11,984 bases of DNA from contig JAGWXJ010000051.1 in NCBI GenBank assembly GCA_018969935.1, positions 1-11,984 of the forward strand. The letters run 5' to 3'. Shown here piece after piece: positions 6,753 to 11,984 of this stretch. Both the position numbers and the translations under genes were made by a program. How positions within the stretch are numbered: the first letter of the stretch is position 1; every line of letters begins with the position of its first letter. Origin of the DNA: Alphaproteobacteria bacterium (GTDB lineage: Bacteria; Pseudomonadota; Alphaproteobacteria; Micavibrionales; UBA1664). The notes beneath the pieces were generated by a model. That model ran no database searches. It was not told where the DNA came from and saw only the letters and a program-made list of their open reading frames with translations.

Positions 6753-7775
6753 ATGTCACGAATTGCCAACGATAACAGCGATAAAACCGCCCCGCGCGAG
6801 CCGGACGACAACATCATCCAGCCCTTCCAGCTCGAGGTATCGGGCCTTCGCGGCCGCGTAGTCCGCATCGGCTCCATTTTGGAGGCCATGCAGGCATCCC
6901 ACGCCTACCCGCAACCTGTCGCGGCCCTGCTGGCCGAAACGGCTGCAACCGCGCTTCTGCTGTCATCGATGCTGAAATACGAGGGCGTGTTTACATTGCA
7001 AACAAGCGGTGATGGCCCTGTGCGTACACTGGTGGCCGATGTCACGACGTCCGGCCACATCCGATGCTACGCAGGCTTTTCGGAAGATGTCATCAAGGCC
7101 ATGGAAGCCGCTGACAAACGCCCCGATTACGGCGCCTACGCGGGCTTCGATATGGGCCACTTGTGCGGCAAGGGCTATCTGGCCTTTACGGTAGACCAAG
7201 GCGAACACATGGAACGCTATCAGGGCATCGTCGCCCTTTCGGGCCCCACGCTGGCCGATACGGTCCAACACTACTTCGACCAGTCAGAACAGATCGGCAC
7301 ATCCATCAAGGTAGCCGCGCACCACGATGAAAAAACAGGCTGGCGGGCAGGGGCCATCATGCTCCAGCGCATGCCCGACCCGTCCATCGGCGTACAGGGT
7401 AACGATACGGTTTTGCCCATCCGCCCCGACTTGGCCGAAGCCAAGGAGGAGGATTGGAGCCGCGCGCGCATCCTTTTGCAAAGCGTCACCGAAAAGGAAC
7501 TTGTGAACGCCGATCTGCATTCGCATGAATTGCTGGTCAGGCTGTTCCATGAGGAAGGCGTGCGTATTTTCCCCGCCCAGCCCGTCATCAACAAATGCCG
7601 CTGCTCCGGCGACCGTGTGGCCCGCGTGCTGGCAACCCTCTCGGACGATGACCGCGAGCACGCGTCGCAGGACGGCGTCATCGAAATGAAGTGCGAATTT
7701 TGCAGTAAAACCTACCGTTTCGACACAAATACGCTGTCCTGTATTGAAGTTGAGCCGAATCAGGTGACTCATTAG
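6753..7775 (+). CDS. hslO: Hsp33 redox-regulated molecular chaperone
   Basis: This 340-aa cytosolic holdase chaperone would be activated by oxidation and unfolding to protect proteins during oxidative stress. The N-terminal Hsp33 domain begins at about residue 22 (IQPFQLEVSGLRGRVVRIG) after a short disordered extension. It continues through PQPVAALLAETAATALLLSS (about 50-69), GDGPVRTLVAD (about 88-98) and YQGIVAL (about 155-161). The redox switch is intact: C282-R-C284 and C314-EF-C317 form the CxC...CxxC zinc site. It is longer than the E. coli protein (about 292 aa), mainly at the N-terminus, which is common in alphaproteobacteria. The ATG at 6753 has no good Shine-Dalgarno and lies 17 bp after the permease stop, so translation may depend on the upstream gene. 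The lipoprotein gene starts 23 bp after its stop. Confidence 0.96.
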   Translation: MSRIANDNSDKTAPREPDDNIIQPFQLEVSGLRGRVVRIGSILEAMQASHAYPQPVAALLAETAATALLLSSMLKYEGVFTLQTSGDGPVRTLVADVTTSGHIRCYAGFSEDVIKAMEAADKRPDYGAYAGFDMGHLCGKGYLAFTVDQGEHMERYQGIVALSGPTLADTVQHYFDQSEQIGTSIKVAAHHDEKTGWRAGAIMLQRMPDPSIGVQGNDTVLPIRPDLAEAKEEDWSRARILLQSVTEKELVNADLHSHELLVRLFHEEGVRIFPAQPVINKCRCSGDRVARVLATLSDDDREHASQDGVIEMKCEFCSKTYRFDTNTLSCIEVEPNQVTH

Positions 7776-7785
7776 GCATGGAATT

Positions 7786-7791
7786 AAGGAG
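7786..7791 (+). promoter_or_regulatory. Ribosome-binding site deciding the lipoprotein start
   Basis: AAGGAG lies 7 nt before ATG 7799. The alternative in-frame ATG at 7778 has no such element, and starting there would put charged residues ahead of the signal peptide. Confidence 0.8.
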
Positions 7792-7798
7792 AAGCCCC

Positions 7799-8515
7799 AT
7801 GAACGTGAAAACGAACATCAAGACCCTTCTTTTAACAGCAGCTCTTGTTGCGGTGGTACCTCTGGCCGCCTGCCAGACAACCAACAATGCGCCCCAGCGC
7901 CCCGTAGATCTCTCGTTCAGCCAGATGCAGCCGCTCCAGCTTAATGTGGGCAACGTCCGTGTTGTTGACCAGACGGCAAATCCCAACACCCGCTACTTCG
8001 ATGGCCGTGTGGCCCCCGCAGCAACGCTTTCGCGCTACGCAAAGACCCGCCTTCAGGCAGTCGGTGGCGAAGGTACGCTTAACTTTGTCATCCAGCAGGC
8101 ATCCCTTACCTCAGCCGAAGCGGAAGGCACCGGTGACTGGACCGACAGCTTCCGCCTCAGCAACCCGATGGAATACACCATCACCATGCGCGTAGGCCTT
8201 GAACTGGCTGGCCGTACAAGCCAGCCCAACGTCCGTTCGGCCTATACCCTTGAGCGCAAGAAAACCCTGCCCGCAGGCTCCTCGCTCGCTGACCGTGACC
8301 GCGAACTCAACCTGCTGCTTCAGGATATGATAGGCGCCATGGATACCGCCATCGAACGCGGTATCGATGACAACATGCGCATCATCGTCCGCCCCGGCCC
8401 CATTACCTTCGGCAAACCTGCCGAGGCCATGCCCGATGCCAATAGCGGTATGCAAATCGTCCCGCCCTCGACAGCCGATGGCAAACCCGTCGTCATCCAG
8501 GGGACGATGAATTAG
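7799..8515 (+). CDS. Predicted lipoprotein of unknown function
   Basis: A 238-aa exported lipoprotein. I chose the ATG at 7799 rather than an upstream in-frame ATG at 7778, because AAGGAG (7786-7791) stands 7 nt before it and the signal peptide then starts properly. The signal has a basic n-region (NVKTNIK), a hydrophobic core (9-20) and the lipobox LAAC, with lipidation expected at C25 and Gln at +2, suggesting outer-membrane sorting. The mature part has no cysteines. A central block LSRYAKTRLQAVGGEGTLNF is followed by an alternating strand-like region and a helical segment (LADRDRELNLLLQDMIGAMD). This layout resembles uncharacterised alphaproteobacterial lipoproteins, but I cannot name a family. 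It is likely the last gene of the permease-hslO unit; no terminator hairpin follows it. Confidence 0.85.
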   Translation: MNVKTNIKTLLLTAALVAVVPLAACQTTNNAPQRPVDLSFSQMQPLQLNVGNVRVVDQTANPNTRYFDGRVAPAATLSRYAKTRLQAVGGEGTLNFVIQQASLTSAEAEGTGDWTDSFRLSNPMEYTITMRVGLELAGRTSQPNVRSAYTLERKKTLPAGSSLADRDRELNLLLQDMIGAMDTAIERGIDDNMRIIVRPGPITFGKPAEAMPDANSGMQIVPPSTADGKPVVIQGTMN

Positions 8516-8543
8516 TTGACATAACTGTATGTTTGGCTAAATT
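8516..8543 (+). promoter_or_regulatory. Candidate sigma-70 promoter for the 127-aa gene
   Basis: A perfect -35 TTGACA (8516-8521) begins directly after the lipoprotein stop codon, followed after 16 nt by TAAATT (8538-8543, 4 of 6 matches to TATAAT). Transcription would start near 8550, about 25 nt before the ATG at 8575 and inside the hairpin region described separately. Confidence 0.5.
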
Positions 8544-8570
8544 GCCGCCGTTCAACGAAAAAGGGCGGCA
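8543..8570 (+). promoter_or_regulatory. Hairpin covering the ribosome-binding region of the 127-aa gene
   Basis: TGCCGCC (8543-8549) and GGCGGCA (8564-8570) form a perfect 7-bp stem around a 14-nt loop. The right arm overlaps the purine-rich AAGGGCGG that would serve as Shine-Dalgarno, 4 nt before ATG 8575. No T-run follows, so it is not a terminator. It could sequester the ribosome-binding site in read-through transcripts from the upstream genes; that is inference. Confidence 0.45.
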
Positions 8571-8574
8571 GTAC

Positions 8575-8958
8575 ATGCGCACGCGTATCACCGTTAAAAA
8601 AACCTTCACACGCCATGCGGATGGCGCCTTGCCATTCGCCAACGTCATGCTGACAGCTGTCGCAGGCGGTAAAGCCGATTTCACAACCATTCGTTCCCTG
8701 TGCCGCCGCGCAAAAGCTGATTTCCCAGCCGTGATGCCGCGCGAAATGCGTGTGCTTACCACCCCCGCAAAGGACGGTGCGGAAGGCAAAATCGCCGTAG
8801 AATTCCATGTACCCTATTCCGCCGACCTGATGGCCAAAGGCTACACGCAGGTGGAAAGCCTGCTGCCTACCGCCAAGCCTGTCGTCCTTGAAAAGGACAA
8901 AGCAGCCAAAGCCCGTGGCAAGGGCGGCACCTATCCGTTGCTCGACAACGTAGGCTGA
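8575..8958 (+). CDS. Small hypothetical protein
   Basis: A 127-aa protein I do not recognise. The ATG at 8575 is preferred, with AAGGG about 10 nt upstream; an in-frame TTG at 8533 would add 14 residues but would begin upstream of the predicted transcription start. The N-terminus is basic (MRTRITVKKTFTRH), the middle (about 15-85) looks globular with one cysteine (C43), and the C-terminal 25 residues are Lys/Ala/Gly-rich and probably flexible. There is no signal peptide or membrane segment. It has its own candidate promoter and ends 17 bp before a strong terminator, so it may be a monocistronic gene. An antisense ORF covers the same bases on the other strand, but this strand has the ribosome-binding sequence and matching promoter/terminator framing. 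Confidence 0.72.
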   Translation: MRTRITVKKTFTRHADGALPFANVMLTAVAGGKADFTTIRSLCRRAKADFPAVMPREMRVLTTPAKDGAEGKIAVEFHVPYSADLMAKGYTQVESLLPTAKPVVLEKDKAAKARGKGGTYPLLDNVG

Positions 8959-8975
8959 CGGATAACAGCACAAAC

Positions 8976-9006
8976 AAAAAAGCCGCCCGTTAAGGCGGCT
9001 TTTTTT
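8976..9006. terminator. Bidirectional rho-independent terminator
   Basis: The stem is AGCCGCC (8981-8987) and GGCGGCT (8994-9000) with a 6-nt loop. It is flanked by an A-run (8976-8981) and a T-run (9000-9006), so it has the form of an intrinsic terminator read from either side. It serves the plus-strand hypothetical gene ending at 8958 and the minus-strand OmpA lipoprotein ending at 9024. Confidence 0.95.
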
Positions 9007-9023
9007 ATGCGCTATGCCTTCGC

Positions 9024-9938
9024 TTATTCGAAGGTGATGACGCCGCGGCGGTTAGCCGGTTCGCGGACGTTGTCAGCGGTCTGGACAAGCAGCTCGTTCT
9101 CGCCGCGGCCCGAAACGCTGATCATGTCGGCGGAAATACCGCGTGCGATCAGCTCTTTCTTGATGGCGTTGGCGCGGCGCATGGCCAGCTTATCGTTGTA
9201 ATCGTTCGGGCCCGAACGGTCGGTGTGGCCGACGATGTTGACGTGTTTGACGCCGCGGGCTGCGACTTCTTTCACGACGGCATCAAGGACGGACGAACCA
9301 CCGGTACCGACAACCGAGCTATCCCAGTCGAAGAACACGAGGTACATGGCCTCTTTCAGGTCCATCGGCTCGGGCTTGGCGTCCATCATGCCAACTGGCT
9401 CCGGCACTTCCTCGGCAGCGGGGGCTGCAGGGGCGGCGGGGATGGCGGCTTCAACTTCCTGCATCGCTGCAAGGAATTCGTTTTTGCAGTTCAGGTTGCC
9501 TTTTTTGCCCGTGTCGTTGACAGAGCCTTCGTCTTGCTCGATCCAGCAGTCGTAGCGGGCTTGGGCCACAGCCGTTTTGCCGGGGATGATGTCACGTGCG
9601 CCGCGGTCGAATGCGGAAATGAGGCGGGCGCGTGCGTCCGAAAGTTCGGTGATTTCGGTAGCTTCGAGGTCCCAGTCGTTGACAGGCTCGGGCATGATGT
9701 TCTCGCCCTTCGCGCTTTCAAGGCCTTTGCGGGCGAAGTGAACCGAATCGGCGTAATCCTGCATGGTGTTCAGCAGGTAGTTGGAGAAAGCCTTGTATTC
9801 GGCCGTCAGCTGCTGCGTGAACGGCGAGCCGCTGGCGCTCGTCTTGTTCAGCGTATTGACCTCGCTGAAGCCTTGGGGGGAGCAGGCTGCAAGCGCAACC
9901 ACAGCGGCGGCAAGGCCAAGAAGGCGGAAACTGAACAT
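9024..9938 (-). CDS. OmpA/Pal-type peptidoglycan-binding lipoprotein
   Basis: A 304-aa outer-membrane lipoprotein that would anchor the outer membrane to peptidoglycan. The start is ATG at 9938, not the longer in-frame start at 10007, because AGGAGT (9951-9946) lies 7 nt before it and a clean signal peptide follows. The lipobox is LAAC with C19 lipidated and Ser at +2. The N-terminal mature domain (about 20-175) is mostly helical, unlike Pal, and carries C131 and C151, which could form a disulfide. A Pro/Ala/Glu linker (about 165-195) leads to the OmpA-like domain (198-304), with VNIVGHTDRSG (D240), LAMRRANAIKKEL and the terminal NRRGVITFE holding the conserved Asp and Arg of the diaminopimelate pocket. 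Classic Pal is about 170 aa and sits in a tol operon; no tol genes are here, so this is a distinct paralogue. It is probably transcribed alone. Confidence 0.93.
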   Translation of the reverse strand: MFSFRLLGLAAAVVALAACSPQGFSEVNTLNKTSASGSPFTQQLTAEYKAFSNYLLNTMQDYADSVHFARKGLESAKGENIMPEPVNDWDLEATEITELSDARARLISAFDRGARDIIPGKTAVAQARYDCWIEQDEGSVNDTGKKGNLNCKNEFLAAMQEVEAAIPAAPAAPAAEEVPEPVGMMDAKPEPMDLKEAMYLVFFDWDSSVVGTGGSSVLDAVVKEVAARGVKHVNIVGHTDRSGPNDYNDKLAMRRANAIKKELIARGISADMISVSGRGENELLVQTADNVREPANRRGVITFE

Positions 9939-9978
9939 AGGCGGGACTCCTTTATAATCAGGTCGAATGTTATGGGTA

Positions 9979-10007
9979 GGTATAGTGATTTGAAAAACCC
10001 TATGCAA
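9979..10007 (-). promoter_or_regulatory. Candidate promoter of the OmpA-domain lipoprotein
   Basis: Read on the minus strand, TTGCAT (10007-10002) and TATACC (9984-9979) are separated by 17 nt. The -10 matches 4 of 6 and the -35 only 3 of 6 positions, so this is tentative. It would give a leader of about 35 nt before the ATG at 9938. Confidence 0.4.
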
Positions 10008-10055
10008 TCTAAAAAATGAGTGTGTTCAAAGGGCTGCACAATGGCAAGCCCCAAT

Positions 10056-10083
10056 TTGTCGGGATTTTATTGCTTTTCATAAA
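10056..10083 (+). promoter_or_regulatory. Candidate promoter of the 580-aa gene
   Basis: TTGTCG (10056-10061) and CATAAA (10078-10083) are separated by 16 nt, each matching 4 of 6 consensus positions. The predicted start near 10090 leaves a leader of only about 15 nt. The surrounding A/T-rich region 10008-10105 is the divergent gap between this gene and the OmpA lipoprotein, and I see no other gene in it. Confidence 0.35.
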
Positions 10084-10105
10084 GGTGCCCTCCTAAACTG
10101 GGGGC

Positions 10106-11848
10106 ATGAACGCCCAGACATCACTTAAATTGGCCTCCGAAACCCTGCCTCTGGAGGCATTGGGCCGCGAGGAAGCCGTCCGCCTTATCAACGCAGGCCG
10201 CCGTTTTCTCAATCCTATCCCGTTGGAAAGCGGGGCCTTTTATTTCCCCCAAGGCGGGCTTTACCAGCTTTTTGCCGGCCCCTCGGGCGAACGGGTGGGC
10301 ATCTGGGCGCAAAACCCCGACGATCTTGAATTCGAAACCCTGACCGTTGATGAAGCAACATCGGCCACGCTCAGGCAATTCGTAACAGGCCCCGATGGTG
10401 CGCAAACCGAAGTGCCCGTACCTGCGGGCACAAAACTGCCCATGCGCATTAAAGACAAGGGCAACGGCAACATCGCCCGCTTGCGCGTCTTCTCCGTCAA
10501 GCCCCGTGCCATGGAAAAGAAATGGCTGCGCGAGGAAATCAACCGCCACCAGCACGCCTTCCAGTCCTTTACTGAGAGTTACGGCACGCTCTTCCGCGCC
10601 CGCGACAATCTCTGGGTCAGCGACGGCGTGATTTATCAGGCCCTCCCGTCCGAAAAAACCGAAGGCAAGTTTGATCTGCTCATGATATCCGCCCCCGCGC
10701 ATGGATGGTCGCTCGGGCGTAATTACGAGAGTATTTTTACCGGCCTGTGCGGCAAGTTTTTGCGTGCGGCATCCGTCCGTGCCAAGGGCCTGAGCATGGA
10801 GGAAATTGAAAAAATCGTCCCTGAGGATTTCCTTAAACGTGCCCAAAAATTCGTAGAAGGCACAGACCCTTACGCAATTGTCCTCAACGGAAAATCGAAC
10901 GGCCGCATCCGCCTCAAGTACCGCTTCAAAAAACTGGCGACCAATTTTTCCTACGCCCTCGCGCAACTGCGCGGCATGCGCATGCTGGGCCGCATTGGCG
11001 TGGTCACCGCCATCAACGGTTTCATCGCGGCTGTTGCTTATGTGGCGCTGGGCTCGCCCATCACGCCGCTTTGGATGCTGCGTATTGCAGGCCAAACCGC
11101 CAGCGGCACCGGCAAGGAAATGTTTGAATACCTGCGCACCCGTCGCCGCCAGATGGATGACCCCGAGGTTGATACGGTACTGCAACAGTACTGCGATAAC
11201 TTCAACCACATGCAAATCTGGGGCGGCTGCCTGAAACCTGAAATGGCCAAATATCTGGTGCCGCTAAGCCACGACCAGCTGAACACCGATTTGAACCCCG
11301 GCGAGGCGGTGTTGAAGGAAATCCCGCGCGAACAGGCAGCATTGGAATACATCATGGGCGCAACCGAAGGCCCTGTCGGTTCTTACGGCGCGTTCTTCCG
11401 TGTCGGCAATTATCTGGGCATCCGCATCTATGAACCGGGCGGGCTGGACGTTGAATATGTGCCTGAACGCAACGTCGCCTATGCCACCATGGACTGGGCA
11501 GGCTACGACCACAAACACCTGCCAAGCTACGTGTGCGAATTCATGGAGAAAACACGCGCCGATGATGTTGCCTGCATCCGCGTCAACTACTGCAGGGCCT
11601 CGCGCAAAATGGAATACAAGGCGCTGACCAAAGCCGAGTACGAAGCCGATGTCGAAGCCATCCGCAAAAGCGAATATGTATCGCAGTTCCCGATGCCCGA
11701 CGGTATTCGCCTTGTGCCGCCCCCGCGCACGGCAACCAACCGCGGTCTTTTCAAAACAATCGTTGAGGACGGCATGAACTCCGCCATCGAGGGTGGCCGC
11801 CATGTTGCCGAGCAGGTGTGGAAAATCATTCGCGGGCCATCTATATAG
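10106..11848 (+). CDS. Large protein of unknown family with one central hydrophobic segment
   Basis: I do not recognise this 580-aa protein. ATG 10106 is the first in-frame start; it is preceded by a GGGGG run that is at best a poor Shine-Dalgarno. There is no signal peptide. Residues 1-130 contain short strand-like stretches (SGAFYFPQGGLYQLF; GERVGIWAQ), and about 130-170 looks helical (KKWLREEINRHQHAF). About 195-290 holds mixed helices with a basic stretch (IRLKYRFKK). One hydrophobic run, about 297-318 (VVTAINGFIAAVAYVALG), could be a transmembrane helix or a buried helix. The C-terminal half (about 345-550) has regular mixed secondary structure, with five cysteines (C367, C379 near its start) but no CxxC zinc motif I can see. 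No Walker, protease, nuclease or transferase motif stands out. Codon use matches its neighbours, so recent transfer is not suggested. It is likely monocistronic. Confidence 0.87.
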   Translation: MNAQTSLKLASETLPLEALGREEAVRLINAGRRFLNPIPLESGAFYFPQGGLYQLFAGPSGERVGIWAQNPDDLEFETLTVDEATSATLRQFVTGPDGAQTEVPVPAGTKLPMRIKDKGNGNIARLRVFSVKPRAMEKKWLREEINRHQHAFQSFTESYGTLFRARDNLWVSDGVIYQALPSEKTEGKFDLLMISAPAHGWSLGRNYESIFTGLCGKFLRAASVRAKGLSMEEIEKIVPEDFLKRAQKFVEGTDPYAIVLNGKSNGRIRLKYRFKKLATNFSYALAQLRGMRMLGRIGVVTAINGFIAAVAYVALGSPITPLWMLRIAGQTASGTGKEMFEYLRTRRRQMDDPEVDTVLQQYCDNFNHMQIWGGCLKPEMAKYLVPLSHDQLNTDLNPGEAVLKEIPREQAALEYIMGATEGPVGSYGAFFRVGNYLGIRIYEPGGLDVEYVPERNVAYATMDWAGYDHKHLPSYVCEFMEKTRADDVACIRVNYCRASRKMEYKALTKAEYEADVEAIRKSEYVSQFPMPDGIRLVPPPRTATNRGLFKTIVEDGMNSAIEGGRHVAEQVWKIIRGPSI

Positions 11849-11955
11849 AATATAAAGAAACCGCGATTTTTTCTTGACAGTGCCCCCCCGTTTCAGGCTT
11901 TTATCGCGCACACGAAACACATCCCCCCCGAACCCAAGAAAGGTCCCAAGTACAA
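11849..11955 (+). promoter_or_regulatory. Promoter-like intergenic region with two C7 tracts
   Basis: A perfect -35 TTGACA (11874-11879) lies 26 nt after the preceding stop codon. The best -10 candidate is TTTTAT (11899-11904), 4 of 6 matches with a long 19-nt spacer. The spacer holds seven consecutive C (11883-11889), and a second C7 tract (11923-11929) lies in the presumed leader. An AAAGG stretch sits about 13 nt before the ATG at 11956. No convincing GC-rich terminator hairpin for the upstream gene is visible. Confidence 0.45.
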
Positions 11956-11984
11956 ATGTCCCAAATGCCCAAAATTGCCCTGCT
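11956..11984 (+). CDS. Start of an unidentified gene, truncated by the window end
   Basis: ATG at 11956 opens a frame reading M-S-Q-M-P-K-I-A-L-L to the window edge, with a second in-frame ATG at 11965. The upstream promoter-like TTGACA and AAAGG stretch support a gene start, but nine codons are too few to suggest a product. The choice between the two ATGs is open; the purine stretch is nearer the first. Confidence 0.5.

Noticed and set aside
8512..8973. A 153-codon minus-strand frame opposite the 127-aa gene
   Set aside because: It would start inside the stem region next to the terminator and lacks a Shine-Dalgarno sequence. The plus strand has promoter, ribosome-binding region and terminator in the right order. 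Some doubt remains because neither product is recognised.
9225..10019. A 264-codon plus-strand open frame antisense to the OmpA lipoprotein
   Set aside because: The opposite strand has a lipobox, a strong ribosome-binding site, an OmpA domain and a terminator; this frame has none of these.
10121..11215. A 364-codon minus-strand open frame antisense to the 580-aa gene
   Set aside because: Shadow frame caused by codon bias; it has no ribosome-binding site or recognisable domain, and the plus-strand frame is longer and continuous.
11853..11876. AAGAAA ... TTTCTT with a T-run, possible terminator after the 580-aa gene
   Set aside because: The pairing is nearly all A-T, with no G/C-rich stem before the T-run, so it would be too unstable for an intrinsic terminator.
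1..11984. Mobile element, CRISPR, phage or defence island
   Set aside because: No transposase, integrase, terminal repeats, regularly spaced repeats or defence-gene signatures were seen, and gene composition is uniform across the window.

Overview
The window looks like ordinary chromosomal DNA of an alphaproteobacterium. The main clues are a RecX of the alphaproteobacterial type, a phasin (PHA-granule protein) next to a CsaA-like gene, an EnvZ-like and a PleC/DivJ-like histidine kinase, and an exact match to the CtrA consensus (TTAA-N7-TTAAC) in front of the second kinase. Gene density is high, gaps are short, and the codons are rich in G/C at the third position, which produces many long antisense shadow ORFs. 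I saw no tRNA, rRNA, insertion sequence, CRISPR array, prophage gene or toxin-antitoxin pair. Genus cannot be fixed by eye.

Layout. (1) 1-1250: C-terminal part of an EnvZ-like kinase whose start lies before the window. (2) 2105-1258, minus strand: phasin then CsaA-like tRNA-binding protein, joined by a TAATG stop/start overlap. (3) 2106-2308: divergent regulatory region with a 9-bp inverted repeat, an exact CtrA box and a GANTC site. (4) 2309-4906: large membrane-bound PAS-PAS histidine kinase. (5) 5912-4896, minus strand: recX and a hypothetical protein, converging on the kinase with an 11-bp overlap. (6) 5941-8515: ABC-2 permease, Hsp33 chaperone (hslO) and a lipoprotein, all on the plus strand and closely spaced. 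(7) 8516-8958: a small hypothetical gene with its own candidate promoter and a hairpin over its ribosome-binding region. (8) 8976-9006: bidirectional terminator. (9) 9938-9024, minus strand: OmpA-domain lipoprotein. (10) 10106-11848: a 580-aa protein of unknown family. (11) 11849-11984: promoter-like region and the first codons of a gene that runs off the end.

How the genes fit together. Envelope functions dominate: two membrane sensors, an ABC-2 exporter subunit, two lipoproteins (one with a peptidoglycan-binding domain) and a protein with a hydrophobic segment. Stress and housekeeping genes (hslO, recX, csaA, phasin) are interspersed. No single pathway or defence-like system is evident. The most interesting regulatory signal is the CtrA box and GANTC site in front of a PleC/DivJ-like kinase, which suggests cell-cycle control. 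The least explained gene is the 580-aa protein.
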